DNA of 64,000 bases from the NCBI RefSeq assembly GCF_002002725.1, contig NZ_MUNW01000055.1:1-64000 (forward strand), written 5' to 3'. Made by a program: the position numbers and the translations under genes. The notes below the pieces were generated by a model. That model saw nothing but the letters and a program-made list of their open reading frames with translations. It ran no database searches and had not been told where the DNA came from. Positions 1 to 9,251 of this stretch are shown piece after piece (positions within the stretch are counted from its first letter, which is position 1; the number at the start of each line of letters is the position of its first letter). This stretch comes from Sinorhizobium sp. A49. Lineage in GTDB: Bacteria > Pseudomonadota > Alphaproteobacteria > Rhizobiales > Rhizobiaceae.

Positions 1-413
1 GCCAGTCGAACGCGCTCTCCGTCACCCTTCAAAACGGCGAAATCTGGTTCGAGGACCGGCCGATCGGCTTGCGTGCCCCGACCGAGCCCGACGGTGCGGC
101 CACGCTCTACTTCCGCCCGCATGACATTGAACTGATCGACGGCTGCGGCGGCTGTCTTGCCGGCCTCGTCACCGCCAGCCGCCGCGTTGCCGGCACCCGC
201 CATCTCGAACTCGACCTCGGACGCAACCACCCGCATGCCGAAATCGAACTGCCGCCCGAACGCACCACCACACAGGATCGCGCAAGGGTCGCATTCCGTC
301 CGACAAAGTGGAAACTGTTCAGGGATCACGCCGCCGTCGCCCAAGTGGAAGGACCGGGGGCCGAGGTCGACGCGCAGGCGCAGCCATTCGAACTGGCACG
401 CACGGGGACCTGA
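1..413 (+). CDS. cysA: Sulfate/thiosulfate ABC transporter ATP-binding protein, C-terminal fragment (5' end outside window)
   Basis: The reading frame is open from base 3 and ends at TGA 411-413, giving 136 residues of a protein whose start lies upstream. The segment FRPHDIEL, followed by a beta-rich tail ending in an FRPTKWKLF-like stretch, resembles the accessory C-terminal domain of CysA-type importer ATPases, which energise sulfate/thiosulfate uptake at the inner membrane. No Walker motifs are visible because the nucleotide-binding domain is off the window. An internal TTG at 69 is not a real start. Another MalK/PotA-type ATPase cannot be excluded from the tail alone, but the PHDIEL motif favours CysA. 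Confidence 0.72.
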   Translation, partial: QSNALSVTLQNGEIWFEDRPIGLRAPTEPDGAATLYFRPHDIELIDGCGGCLAGLVTASRRVAGTRHLELDLGRNHPHAEIELPPERTTTQDRARVAFRPTKWKLFRDHAAVAQVEGPGAEVDAQAQPFELARTGT

Positions 414-505
414 TCGCTTCTCCACGGCCCGGTCCAGCCAATTCCCGTTTCTGCCGAGATGCGCTACAGCGTCATATGCGGTGAGATAAGCGGGAGACCA
501 GGCGC

Positions 506-1870
506 ATGTCCGTCATTGACGATCTGAAACAGGCACTCGGCGATGCCGTGCTGACGGGCACTGAGATCGGCGAGCGCTATCGCAGCGACGCCAGCCTCAC
601 CGGACGCGACCTGCCCAAGGCCGTCATTCGCCCCGCAAACACGGAAGAGGTCGCAACCGCCCTTCGCATCTGCAACGCCCACGAGCAAGCCGTTGTCGTG
701 CAGGGTGGCCTGACCGGTCTTGCCGGTGGCGCCAACCCGGATGAGGACTCGGTTTCGCTTTCGCTCGAACGCCTTGTCGGCATCGAGGAAATCGATTCGC
801 TTTCTGCAACCATGACCGTTCTTGCCGGCACGCCACTCGAAGGCGCGCAGCGGGCTGCCGACTACGCGGGCTTCCTGCTGCCGATCGACCTCGGCGCCCG
901 TGGCTCCTGCCAGATCGGCGGCAATCTCGCCACCAATGCCGGCGGCATCCGCGTCATCGCTCACGGCGTCACCCGCGACAATGTGCTTGGGCTGGAAGCC
1001 GTGCTTGCCGACGGCACGATCCTCTCGTCGCTCAGCAAGATGATCAAGAACAACACCGGCTACGACCTGCGCCAGTATTTCATCGGCTCCGAAGGCACGC
1101 TCGGTGTCATCACCCGCGCCGTCCTGCGATTGAAACCGCGCCCTGCAGGCCGCTTGACGGCGCTTTGTGCGCTCGACAGTTATGATCAGGTTGTCGCTTT
1201 CCTGGCGCGGACGCAAAGGGGACTGCCCGGCCTCTCGGCCTTCGAGGCCATGTGGGATGGCTACTTCCGCTTCAATTGCGAAGCGGAAGGACAGCGCTTC
1301 TTCGAGACGCCCCCCGCCTTTGCAGTGATCGTCGAGCAGGATGTGCAGGGCCATGACGAAGAAGGCGAGGATTTCGAGAATTTTCTCGGCGCCGCTCTCG
1401 AAGACGATGTGATCGCCAACGCGTTGATCGCGCAGTCGGAGAAGGAAAGCCGGCTGTTCTGGCAGGTGCGCGAGGGACATGCGATGGACCGCCTGCTGCC
1501 GGGACTGATCAATCTCGACGTCAGCCTGCCGATCGGCGAAATCGGACGTTTCGCGGCGGAGTGCGGCGTGGCGCTCGCCGCGCGTTTCCCGCAGGCGCAC
1601 ATCTCCTTCTTCGGCCATGTTGCCGACAGCAATCTGCACATCGCCTTTTCAACGCCGGGAAGCGACCAACACACCCAGCATGTGGTCGATGACATCGTCT
1701 ATGACATCGTTCGCCGCTATCGCGGCTCGATCTCCGCCGAACACGGCATCGGCACCTTGAAGCGGGAGTTCCTCGGCCACTCCCGAAGTGTCGCCGAACT
1801 TGAGGTGATGCGGCGGATCAAGCACGCGCTTGACCCCAAGGGTATCCTCAACCCCGGCAAGGTGATCTGA
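506..1870 (+). CDS. FAD-binding oxidoreductase, GlcD / D-2-hydroxyacid dehydrogenase family
   Basis: A 454-residue flavoprotein of the PCMH/vanillyl-alcohol-oxidase fold. The N-terminal FAD domain has the glycine-rich GGLTGLAGGA loop at residues 67-76 and a GGNLATNAGG motif near 140. The C-terminal FAD-oxidase domain has HVADSNLHI and EHGIGTLKREF, and the protein ends in the usual LDPKGILNPGK tail. Family members oxidise D-2-hydroxy acids (D-lactate, glycolate, D-2-hydroxyglutarate) and pass electrons to a quinone or flavoprotein acceptor. The exact substrate cannot be read from sequence. It is a single gene on the plus strand, 92 bases after the cysA end, and convergent with the liu operon. 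The ATG has a GGAGA-type ribosome site about 10 bases upstream. Confidence 0.85.
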   Translation: MSVIDDLKQALGDAVLTGTEIGERYRSDASLTGRDLPKAVIRPANTEEVATALRICNAHEQAVVVQGGLTGLAGGANPDEDSVSLSLERLVGIEEIDSLSATMTVLAGTPLEGAQRAADYAGFLLPIDLGARGSCQIGGNLATNAGGIRVIAHGVTRDNVLGLEAVLADGTILSSLSKMIKNNTGYDLRQYFIGSEGTLGVITRAVLRLKPRPAGRLTALCALDSYDQVVAFLARTQRGLPGLSAFEAMWDGYFRFNCEAEGQRFFETPPAFAVIVEQDVQGHDEEGEDFENFLGAALEDDVIANALIAQSEKESRLFWQVREGHAMDRLLPGLINLDVSLPIGEIGRFAAECGVALAARFPQAHISFFGHVADSNLHIAFSTPGSDQHTQHVVDDIVYDIVRRYRGSISAEHGIGTLKREFLGHSRSVAELEVMRRIKHALDPKGILNPGKVI

Positions 1871-2083
1871 CGCCGGCATCCCGGCCAACAATCCGGTGTA
1901 TTCTGCCGGGCGGCTTTCGCGATCGGCTACCGTCAGCTCCATTTCGCCGGCATTCCATCGTTGAGTCATGACGCAGCTTACCGCGGGGCAAGAAGGACCG
2001 ATGGACCTGGCCATGGAAACCACCGCCGACTACCTCCGCCTCCAGATGGGAGCAACGGGCACCAGGTTCTAAATTCGCTCAGA

Positions 2084-2878
2084 TCAAGGAGGCGGCTGAT
2101 GTCGCCAGGAAGGTTCGCGGCGCTCGAAGAAGGCGGCAACGCCTTCGCGCGCCTCGTCGCTTTCCCAGCAATCGGCGAGCTGCTCGATGGTCGCGGCGAT
2201 CGTCTCCTCCGTGATCGGCTGGCCGAGCGAACGGGCAAGTCGCTTCGCCCGTCCTGTCGCGCCCGGCGCCGTCTGGAGATAGGGCTCGACTTCTGCCGCT
2301 ATTGCCGCGTCCAGCGCATCGGGCGCGGCAATAGCCGTCACCAGGCCGGCATCCCTTGCCTCTTCGGCGCCAAAAAGGCGCGCCGACATGAACAGAGGTC
2401 GCGCCCTACCCTCGCCGATGCGGGCCACGACATAGGGGCTGATGGTCGCCGGAATGAGGCCTAGCCGGGTTTCGGTGAGGCCGAAGCGCGCATCGGACGA
2501 TGCAATGACAGCATCGCAGACGCTCATGAGGCCAACGCCACCACCGAAGGCATTGCCGTGCACACGGGCAATGACCGGTTTGGCTATTTCGTTCAGCGCC
2601 TTGAACATCAGCGCCAGACGCGTTGCTTCGGCAATACGCGTCGGCCGATCCGCATCGAACTGCTCGCGCATCCAACCCAGATCGCCGCCAGCGCAGAAGC
2701 TGCGGCCTTCGGCATCGAGAACCACGACGCGCACGGCTTTATCGACAGACAGGCGCTCGGCCGCCGCAGTCAATTCGCCGATCATGATTGCGGAAAGCGC
2801 ATTGTGTTTCTGCGGCTGCGCCAGCGTCAGGCGGGCGACGCCTTTCGCATCGACGGCGTATCGGATCGTCTCGAACAT
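2084..2878 (-). CDS. liuC: Methylglutaconyl-CoA hydratase (enoyl-CoA hydratase/isomerase family)
   Basis: A 264-residue crotonase-fold protein, the normal family length. The oxyanion-hole segment SFCAGGDLGWM and the HGNAFGGGVGL motif are intact. Among crotonases, the GGDLGWM form together with operon context fits 3-methylglutaconyl-CoA hydratase, the step that makes HMG-CoA in leucine breakdown. It is the last gene of the minus-strand liu operon, and its start codon overlaps the stop of the HMG-CoA lyase gene by one base, so translational coupling is likely. The specific name rests on context; the family is certain. Confidence 0.88.
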   Translation of the reverse strand: MFETIRYAVDAKGVARLTLAQPQKHNALSAIMIGELTAAAERLSVDKAVRVVVLDAEGRSFCAGGDLGWMREQFDADRPTRIAEATRLALMFKALNEIAKPVIARVHGNAFGGGVGLMSVCDAVIASSDARFGLTETRLGLIPATISPYVVARIGEGRARPLFMSARLFGAEEARDAGLVTAIAAPDALDAAIAAEVEPYLQTAPGATGRAKRLARSLGQPITEETIAATIEQLADCWESDEAREGVAAFFERREPSWRHQPPP

Positions 2879-3747
2879 CAGCCGGTACTCCTCAGCGATT
2901 TCGCGAACGCAGCAGCCTCTTCTAGCCGCACCGCATCCAACCCCGTCGAAAACCCACGGCCGGTGACAAAGGCGTTGACCGCAAGCGTATCGACATTGCC
3001 GGCGGCACCCGGCGCATAAGGGCAGCCGCCAAGGCCGCCGGCCGAGGCGTCGAAGACGCGCAAGCCACGATCGAGCGCGACGCCGATATTGTCGAGTGCC
3101 CGTCCGGATGTGTCGTGAAAATGGCCCGCCAATTGTCCGGCCGACACATCCGCCAGCACGCTTACAAGCATCGCGTCGACCGCATCCGGCGTGCCGCGTC
3201 CGATCGTATCGCCAAGGCTGATCTCGTAACAGCCAAGCGCCATCAAGGCGGCGGCGACTTGAGCAACACTCTCCGGGGCAATCGCGCCCTCAAAGGGGCA
3301 CTCGACAACGCAGCTGACATAGCCCCGCAGCGGCACCGCGTTCGTGCGGCAGGCTTCGGCGACCGGACGAAAACGTTTGATGCTTTCAGCAATCGAGCAA
3401 TTGATGTTCTTCTGCGAAAACGTCTCCGATGCCGAGGCGAAGATCGCCATCTCGTCGGCCTTCGCCGCAAGGGCCGCCACGAAGCCCTGCATGTTCGGTG
3501 TCAGTACTGTGTAGCGCGTGCCCGCCCGACGCCGGATTCCGGCCATGACAGCCGCGGCGTCCGCCATCTGCGGCACCCATTTCGGGCTGACGAAGCTCGT
3601 GACCTCGATGCGCTGATAGCCGCAGTCCGACAGGAGATTGACAAGTCGGATCTTGTCGGTTGTATCGACAAGCCGCTTTTCGTTCTGGAGGCCGTCGCGC
3701 GGCGCCATTTCGACAAGCGTCACATGCTCAGGCGCCGACTGGCTCAT
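2878..3747 (-). CDS. mvaB: Hydroxymethylglutaryl-CoA lyase
   Basis: A 289-residue DRE-TIM metallolyase that cleaves HMG-CoA to acetoacetate and acetyl-CoA. The N-terminal motif VEMAPRDGLQNE binds the metal and substrate. The segment ISLGDTIGRGTPDAV and the HFHDTSGRALDN metal-site histidines are present. The family signature GGLGGCPYAPGAAGN carries the catalytic cysteine at about residue 242. Its start overlaps the liuD stop by four bases and its stop overlaps liuC by one, so the three genes form one transcript. It is also called liuE in liu operons. Confidence 0.94.
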   Translation of the reverse strand: MSQSAPEHVTLVEMAPRDGLQNEKRLVDTTDKIRLVNLLSDCGYQRIEVTSFVSPKWVPQMADAAAVMAGIRRRAGTRYTVLTPNMQGFVAALAAKADEMAIFASASETFSQKNINCSIAESIKRFRPVAEACRTNAVPLRGYVSCVVECPFEGAIAPESVAQVAAALMALGCYEISLGDTIGRGTPDAVDAMLVSVLADVSAGQLAGHFHDTSGRALDNIGVALDRGLRVFDASAGGLGGCPYAPGAAGNVDTLAVNAFVTGRGFSTGLDAVRLEEAAAFAKSLRSTG

Positions 3748-5738
3748 TCGCCGCTCTCCGGCTTCAACGCGACGAGAAGTGCCCCGGCGCTGACTTGCTC
3801 GCCAGACGAGATCAACACAGTATCGATGATGCCATCGCGCGACGCCGCCAGCGTCAGCTCCATCTTCATCGCCTCCATCACCACCAGCGGCTGGCCTTTT
3901 GCGACCGTGTCGCCGACGCGAACATGGATGAGTTTGACGATACCCGGCATCGGGGCCGCGAGTTCGTCCGCCGCCGCCTCGCCCGAATGGGCCGCGGCGA
4001 GTGGATCGGGAAGGCGAAGAACGAACGTCTCACCTCCGACAAAAAGGGTAATGGTTTCCCCTTCGCGCAGAAAGCGGAAGACCCGTTGCTCGCCTGAGAT
4101 CTCCACTCGGGCGCCATCATCAAACCGATCAAGCACCAGCACCGGAAAGGTGCTTTCGCCCGCCCGCACCGCAAACTGATCGCGCCCGCGGGCAGCAAGC
4201 GTGACGATCGATCGCCCGCCGGCATGCTCGACGGCGACGCTTCTATGCGCATCGCCCCAGATCTGCCAATGACCCAGCGACGACCAGGGATCATCGGATC
4301 TGACCGGTTGCAGCACGCCGGTCGTGGCGATCGCGGCCAGCGCCAAGGCTTCGTCTCCCGGCACGACGGGCGTCGTCAACTGGTCGATCGAACGATCGAT
4401 AAGACCCGTATCCGGCCGTCCGGCGCGAAACTCGGGCTCGGCAGCGAGCCGGGCGAGGAAATCGAGGTTGGTGATCGTGCCGCCGATGCGGCAGGCCTTG
4501 AGCGCGCTCTCCAGTCGCGCAAGCGCCGACGAGCGGCTCGGCCCATGCACGATCAGCTTGGCGATCAGCGGGTCATAATATGGGGTGATGACGTCGCCCT
4601 GCCGGACCCCGGCGTCGACGCGCACGCCATCGGCAGGAAAATCGAGCGTCGCCAATCGTCCGGTGGCCGGCAGAAAACCGCGCGCCGGATCCTCCGCATA
4701 GATGCGCGCCTCGAACGCCCAGCCGTCGATGGCGATTTCATTCTGTCGTTTGGGCAGTGCCTCGCCGACGGCGGCGCGCAATTGCCATTCGACGAGGTCG
4801 ATGCCGGTGATCGCTTCGGTCACCGGATGCTCCACCTGAAGCCGGGTGTTCATCTCCATGAAATAGAACTGGTCCGGCCAGAGCCCGTTGGTGACATCGG
4901 CAATGAACTCGACCGTGCCGGCACCGACATAGCCGATGGCGCGCGCCGCCTTGACGGCGGCATCGCCCATCGCGCGGCGAACCTCTGCCGTCATGCCTGG
5001 GGCCGGCGCCTCTTCGATCACCTTCTGGTGACGGCGCTGCAGCGAGCAGTCGCGTTCGAACAGATGCAGGATGTTGCCGTGGCGGTCGCCGAAGACCTGG
5101 ACTTCGATATGACGCGGCTTGGTCAGGTATTTCTCGATCAGCACCGCGCCGTCGCCGAAGGCGGCTTCGGCTTCACGGCGCGCCGCTTCAAGGGCAGCGC
5201 CGAATTCGTGCGGTTGCTCGACCTTGCGCATGCCCTTGCCGCCACCGCCGGCGCGCGCCTTGATCAGTACGGGAAAGCCGACCTCCGCTGCCCGTTCCGC
5301 CAGAAAGGTCGGCTCCTGCTCATCGCCGTGATAACCGGGCACGACGGGAACGCCCGCCTGTTCCATCAGCGCCTTGGCCGCATCCTTCAACCCCATGGCG
5401 CGAATGGCCGTCGGCGACGGACCGATGAAGGTCATGCCGGCCGCTTCGACAGCCTCGGCAAAATTGGCGTTTTCCGACAGGAAGCCGTAGCCCGGGTGAA
5501 TAGCATCGGCGCCGACGCTTCTCGCCGCGGCGATGATCCGCTCGATCGACAGATAGCTTTCGGATGCCGTCGCCGGTCCGATGCGGATCGCCTCGTCGGC
5601 CAACGTCACATGCAAGGCATCGACATCGGCGTCGGAGTAAACGGCGACGGTGCGGACGCCGAGGCGTCGGGCCGTGCGGATAACACGGCAGGCGATTTCA
5701 CCGCGATTGGCAATCAGAATCTTGGAAAACATCGGCAT
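3744..5738 (-). CDS. liuD: Methylcrotonyl-CoA carboxylase, biotin-containing alpha subunit
   Basis: A 664-residue acyl-CoA carboxylase alpha chain. The first ~450 residues are biotin carboxylase: the N-terminal start ILIANRGEIACRV, the ATP-grasp glycine loop KARAGGGGKGM, and EMNTRLQVEHPVTE. A linker follows, then a biotin carboxyl carrier domain with EAMKME, whose lysine (about 625) is the biotinylation site. With the LiuB carboxyltransferase it carboxylates 3-methylcrotonyl-CoA. The start could equally be two codons downstream (MFSKIL). It lies 10 bases after ridA and overlaps mvaB by four. Propionyl-CoA carboxylase is the main alternative, but the operon favours methylcrotonyl-CoA. Confidence 0.93.
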   Translation of the reverse strand: MPMFSKILIANRGEIACRVIRTARRLGVRTVAVYSDADVDALHVTLADEAIRIGPATASESYLSIERIIAAARSVGADAIHPGYGFLSENANFAEAVEAAGMTFIGPSPTAIRAMGLKDAAKALMEQAGVPVVPGYHGDEQEPTFLAERAAEVGFPVLIKARAGGGGKGMRKVEQPHEFGAALEAARREAEAAFGDGAVLIEKYLTKPRHIEVQVFGDRHGNILHLFERDCSLQRRHQKVIEEAPAPGMTAEVRRAMGDAAVKAARAIGYVGAGTVEFIADVTNGLWPDQFYFMEMNTRLQVEHPVTEAITGIDLVEWQLRAAVGEALPKRQNEIAIDGWAFEARIYAEDPARGFLPATGRLATLDFPADGVRVDAGVRQGDVITPYYDPLIAKLIVHGPSRSSALARLESALKACRIGGTITNLDFLARLAAEPEFRAGRPDTGLIDRSIDQLTTPVVPGDEALALAAIATTGVLQPVRSDDPWSSLGHWQIWGDAHRSVAVEHAGGRSIVTLAARGRDQFAVRAGESTFPVLVLDRFDDGARVEISGEQRVFRFLREGETITLFVGGETFVLRLPDPLAAAHSGEAAADELAAPMPGIVKLIHVRVGDTVAKGQPLVVMEAMKMELTLAASRDGIIDTVLISSGEQVSAGALLVALKPESGE

Positions 5739-5748
5739 ATGGCCCGCC

Positions 5749-6132
5749 CTATTGCGCCGCTATGACTTCGACTTCGAGCAACCAACCGGCGTCGAAGATA
5801 CCGGCGATCACCACCGTCATCGCCGGCGCAAGCGGACCGAGATATTCCGCCCGGGCAGCACGATTGGCCATGGTGTGATTGCGATCGGCGAGAAAGGCCG
5901 TCACCTTGACGATATCCGCCTTGCTCATGCCGGCCGCCTTCAATTGCGCGTCGATGTTCAGCCAGACCTGGCGGGCCTGCGCCTCGAAACTGTCGGGCAG
6001 TTCGTCGTCCGAATTCAGCGGCACCTGGCCGCTGACAAAGACCAGACGCTCGAAATTTTCGAGCCTCACGGCTTGCGAGTAGCCACCGCGCGGTTGCGGC
6101 GCATTCTTGGCGTTGACGTTTTCGCGCTTCAT
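5749..6132 (-). CDS. RidA family (YjgF/YER057c/UK114) protein
   Basis: A 127-residue protein of the RidA superfamily, whose members form trimers and hydrolyse reactive enamine/imine intermediates or act as enamine deaminases. It opens with APQPRGGYSQAVR, has the FVSGQVPLN strand, and ends with the usual hydrophobic strand. The classical RidA arginine of the C-terminal motif (R in CVEARLA of E. coli RidA) is not evident: the corresponding region reads LEVEVIAAQ. It may therefore belong to a Rid group without canonical imine deaminase activity. It sits between liuB and liuD, 9 and 10 bases from its neighbours, clearly inside the leucine operon. Confidence 0.85.
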   Translation of the reverse strand: MKRENVNAKNAPQPRGGYSQAVRLENFERLVFVSGQVPLNSDDELPDSFEAQARQVWLNIDAQLKAAGMSKADIVKVTAFLADRNHTMANRAARAEYLGPLAPAMTVVIAGIFDAGWLLEVEVIAAQ

Positions 6133-6141
6133 CGCGATCTC

Positions 6142-7749
6142 CTACATTCTGAACAGGCCGAAACGCGTCTCTTCGATCGGCGCATTGAGCGCCGCCGATA
6201 GCGATAATGCCAGCACGTCGCGGCTCTTGCGCGGGTCGACCACGCCGTCGTCCCAGAGCCGGGCCGAGGCATAGAGCGGATGGCTCTGACGCTCGAAGAG
6301 ATCGAGAACCGGCTGCCGGAACTTGGCCTCCTCCTCCTCGTTCCAGGGCGTGCCCGCGCGCTTCAGCGCCTCGCCGCGCACCGTCGAAAGCACGCCTGCC
6401 GCCTGTTCGCCGCCCATCACCGAAATCCGGCTGTTGGGCCAGGTCCACAGGAACCGTGGCGAAAAAGCCCGGCCGCACATGCCATAGTTGCCGGCACCGA
6501 ACGATCCGCCGACGAGCATGGTGATCTTCGGCACCTGCGCCGTCGCCACCGCTGTCACCAGCTTGGCGCCGTGCTTGGCGATACCTTCGGTTTCATATTT
6601 GCGGCCGACCATGAAGCCGGTGATGTTTTGCAGGAACACCAGCGGGATCTTGCGCTGGGCGCAAAGCTCGACAAAGTGCGCTCCCTTCAAGGCCGATTCC
6701 GAAAACAGCACACCATTGTTGGCGATGATGCCGACGGGGACGCCGTAGACATGCGCGAAACCGCAGACGAGCGTGGTGCCGTAGCGCGCCTTGAACTCGT
6801 CGAAGCGCGAGCCGTCGACCAGGCGCGCGATGACTTCGCGGATATCGTAAGGCGTGCGCAGGTCGGCCGGGACAATGCCGGCGATCTCCTGCGGGTCGTA
6901 AAGCGGCGGCTCCGGGCTCTGCAATTCCACCGACGCCGGTTTGCGACGGTTAAGGGCAGCGACCGCACGACGGGCAAGCGCCAGCGCGTGGGCATCGTCG
7001 CGCGCCATATGGTCAGCGACACCGGAGAGGCGCGTGTGCACATCGGCGCCGCCAAGATCCTCCGCCGAGACCACTTCGCCGGTCGCAGCACGCACCAGCG
7101 GTGGGCCGGCCAGGAAAATCGTGCCCTGGCCTTCGACGATGATGGTTTCATCCGACATTGCCGGCACATAGGCGCCGCCCGCCGTGCATGATCCCATGAC
7201 CACGGCGATCTGCGGAATTCCGGCCGCCGACATGTTGGCCTGGTTGTAGAAGATCCGGCCGAAATGCTCCCTGTCGGGAAAGACCTCGTCCTGGTTCGGC
7301 AGGTTGGCACCGCCGGAATCAACCAGGTAGATACACGGCAGCTGGTTTTCGGCGGCGATCTCCTGCGCACGCAGATGCTTCTTGACCGTCATCGGATAGT
7401 AGGTCCCGCCTTTGACGGTCGGGTCGTTGCAGACGATCATGCATTCACGGCCGGACACCCGGCCGATGCCAGTGATCAACCCTGCTGACGGCGCATCGCC
7501 GTTGTACATTCCGTGGGCGGCCGTCGAGCCGATTTCGAGGAAGGGTGTCGCCGTGTCTATCAGCGTCGCGACCCGGTCGCGCGGCAGAAGTTTGCCGCGG
7601 CTGACGTGGCGCTCACGGGCCGTGTCGCCACCACCACCGGCCGCAATCTTGACGGCCTCTTCCACGGTCGCAATCGCCTCCGCCATCGCAACCTGATTGG
7701 CCTTGAACACGTCGGACGAGGGGGAGATGTGGGATTTCAGAACAGTCAT
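6142..7749 (-). CDS. liuB: Methylcrotonyl-CoA carboxylase, carboxyltransferase beta subunit
   Basis: A 535-residue carboxyltransferase of the acyl-CoA carboxylase beta family, with N- and C-terminal crotonase-like halves. The CoA-binding stretch [22 protein letters not shown] and the [13 protein letters not shown] motif match methylcrotonyl-CoA rather than propionyl-CoA carboxylases; the first motif is characteristic of MccB. The second half has the oxyanion segment [13 protein letters not shown] and [11 protein letters not shown]. It transfers the carboxyl group from biotin on LiuD to 3-methylcrotonyl-CoA. It lies between ivd (54-base gap) and ridA. Confidence 0.95.
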   Translation of the reverse strand: MTVLKSHISPSSDVFKANQVAMAEAIATVEEAVKIAAGGGGDTARERHVSRGKLLPRDRVATLIDTATPFLEIGSTAAHGMYNGDAPSAGLITGIGRVSGRECMIVCNDPTVKGGTYYPMTVKKHLRAQEIAAENQLPCIYLVDSGGANLPNQDEVFPDREHFGRIFYNQANMSAAGIPQIAVVMGSCTAGGAYVPAMSDETIIVEGQGTIFLAGPPLVRAATGEVVSAEDLGGADVHTRLSGVADHMARDDAHALALARRAVAALNRRKPASVELQSPEPPLYDPQEIAGIVPADLRTPYDIREVIARLVDGSRFDEFKARYGTTLVCGFAHVYGVPVGIIANNGVLFSESALKGAHFVELCAQRKIPLVFLQNITGFMVGRKYETEGIAKHGAKLVTAVATAQVPKITMLVGGSFGAGNYGMCGRAFSPRFLWTWPNSRISVMGGEQAAGVLSTVRGEALKRAGTPWNEEEEAKFRQPVLDLFERQSHPLYASARLWDDGVVDPRKSRDVLALSLSAALNAPIEETRFGLFRM

Positions 7750-7803
7750 GAAGTCCTCATTGGATCGAGGCTGATTGCGGCTTCGTCAGTCCGTATGGGG
7801 CGT

Positions 7804-8967
7804 CTATCTGGTCTCGGTGAACAGCTCTCGGCCGATCAGCATGCGGCGGATTTCGCTGGTTCCCGCGCCGATCTCGTAGAGTTTGGCGTCACGCAGCAGC
7901 CGCCCCGCCGGATAGTCGTTGGTGTAGCCATTGCCGCCAAGCGCCTGGATCGCCTCCAGCGCCAGCACCGTTGCCTTCTCGGCAGCATAGAGAATGCAGC
8001 CGGCCGCATCCTTGCGGGTGGTCTCGCCGCGGTCGCAGGCCGCCGCCACCGCATAGACATAGGCGCGCGCCGCGTTCGCCGTCACATACATGTCGGCAAG
8101 CTTGCCCTGCATCAGCTGGAACTCGCCGATCGCCTGACCGAACTGCTTGCGCTCGTGGAGATAGGGGACGACGACATCAAGGCAAGCGGACATGATGCCG
8201 AGCGGTCCGGCGGACAAGACGACACGTTCATAGTCGAGACCGGACATCAGCACACGCACGCCGCCGCCCTCGTTGCCAAGGATGTTTTCCGCCGGCACCT
8301 CGCAATCGCGAAAAATCAGCTCGCAGGTGTTGGAGCCGCGCATACCAAGCTTGTCGAGCTTCTGACCGGTGGAAAAGCCGGCGAAACCCTTTTCGACCAG
8401 GAAGGCGGTAATCCCGCGCGGACCGGCACTCGGGTCTGTCTTGGCGTAGACCACCAGCACATCCGCATCCGGCCCGTTGGTGATCCACATCTTGCCGCCG
8501 TTGAGGACATAAGCGTCGCCGCGTTTTTCGGCCCGAAGTGTCATGGAAACGACATCGGAGCCAGCACCCGGTTCGGACATGGCGAGTGCGCCCACATGTT
8601 CGCCGGAGATCAGCTTCGGCAGGTAGCGCGCTTTCTGCGCTTCGCTGCCATTGCGGCTGATCTGGTTGACGCAGAGATTGGAATGGGCGCCGTAGCTCAG
8701 GCCGACGGAAGCGGATGCACGGCTGATTTCTTCCATGGCGACGCAATGAGCGACATAGCCCATGCCCGCACCGCCATAGGCCTCGTCGGCGGTAATGCCG
8801 AGCAGGCCGAGATCGCCCATCTCGCGCCAGAGCGGCGTCGGGAAAGCGTTGCTGCGATCGGTTTCTGCCGCCAGCGGCGCGATACGCTCGGCCGCGAAAC
8901 GGCGCACGCTGTCGCGTAGCGCGTCAATGTCCTCGCCGAGCGCGAAGCTCAATCCGCCCTGAAACAT
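7804..8967 (-). CDS. ivd: Isovaleryl-CoA dehydrogenase
   Basis: A 387-residue acyl-CoA dehydrogenase, the first enzyme specific to leucine degradation here (isovaleryl-CoA to 3-methylcrotonyl-CoA, FAD-dependent, electrons to ETF). It carries both family signatures ([14 protein letters not shown] and the C-terminal [13 protein letters not shown]). The glutamate in GLDYERVVL matches the catalytic base position typical of isovaleryl-CoA dehydrogenases, which sits earlier than in medium-chain enzymes. It is the promoter-proximal gene of the minus-strand operon. No MerR-type LiuR regulator gene lies next to it in this window. Confidence 0.94.
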   Translation of the reverse strand: MFQGGLSFALGEDIDALRDSVRRFAAERIAPLAAETDRSNAFPTPLWREMGDLGLLGITADEAYGGAGMGYVAHCVAMEEISRASASVGLSYGAHSNLCVNQISRNGSEAQKARYLPKLISGEHVGALAMSEPGAGSDVVSMTLRAEKRGDAYVLNGGKMWITNGPDADVLVVYAKTDPSAGPRGITAFLVEKGFAGFSTGQKLDKLGMRGSNTCELIFRDCEVPAENILGNEGGGVRVLMSGLDYERVVLSAGPLGIMSACLDVVVPYLHERKQFGQAIGEFQLMQGKLADMYVTANAARAYVYAVAAACDRGETTRKDAAGCILYAAEKATVLALEAIQALGGNGYTNDYPAGRLLRDAKLYEIGAGTSEIRRMLIGRELFTETR

Positions 8968-9110
8968 CTCTCGTCTCCTCCCCTCGGCCCTGTCGGCGAT
9001 CTCCTCACCACCAAAAGGGTCGTCTGCGCTCCATCCTCTACGCGCAACGCGGCGATTGCAATGATATCAACGCCGCGATGTCGAGCGACGATAACACCGC
9101 GTCCCGCTAA

Positions 9111-9131
9111 TTTCCTTCCAAAGAGGAAATC
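9111..9131. promoter_or_regulatory. Inverted repeat between cellulose and leucine operons
   Basis: A perfect 7-base inverted repeat (ATTTCCT, 7-base spacer, AGGAAAT) lies in the 284-base gap between the end of bcsK and the start of ivd, about 145 bases upstream of ivd. It lacks a GC-rich stem and a T-run in the ivd direction, so it looks more like an operator than a rho-independent terminator. Nothing else in this gap looks like a gene. Confidence 0.3.
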
Positions 9132-9251
9132 CGCGAAGCACGATCTGCAAAGTTTAGGAGCGTTTGGCGATGCATCCGCTGCGCGAAGCGCGCTTCAGCC
9201 AATCAGGCTGGCGACAACAGTGGCGTCGCCATGGAATCGCTTTCGAAACGT

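Noticed and set aside
464-1639. A 391-codon minus-strand frame opposite the FAD oxidase gene, as well as similar long antisense frames opposite other genes (for example 4224-5765 and 29112-30236).
   Set aside because: These are antisense shadows produced by high GC; their products are low-complexity and the opposite strand has clear motifs.
1968-2072. A 34-codon plus-strand frame between the FAD oxidase gene and the liu operon.
   Set aside because: No ribosome site, hydrophobic segment or family resemblance; likely chance.
9160-9205. Palindromic GAAGCGCGCTTC between bcsK and ivd as terminator of the cellulose operon.
   Set aside because: It is a loop-less self-complementary stretch without a T-run, and cannot form a normal terminator hairpin.
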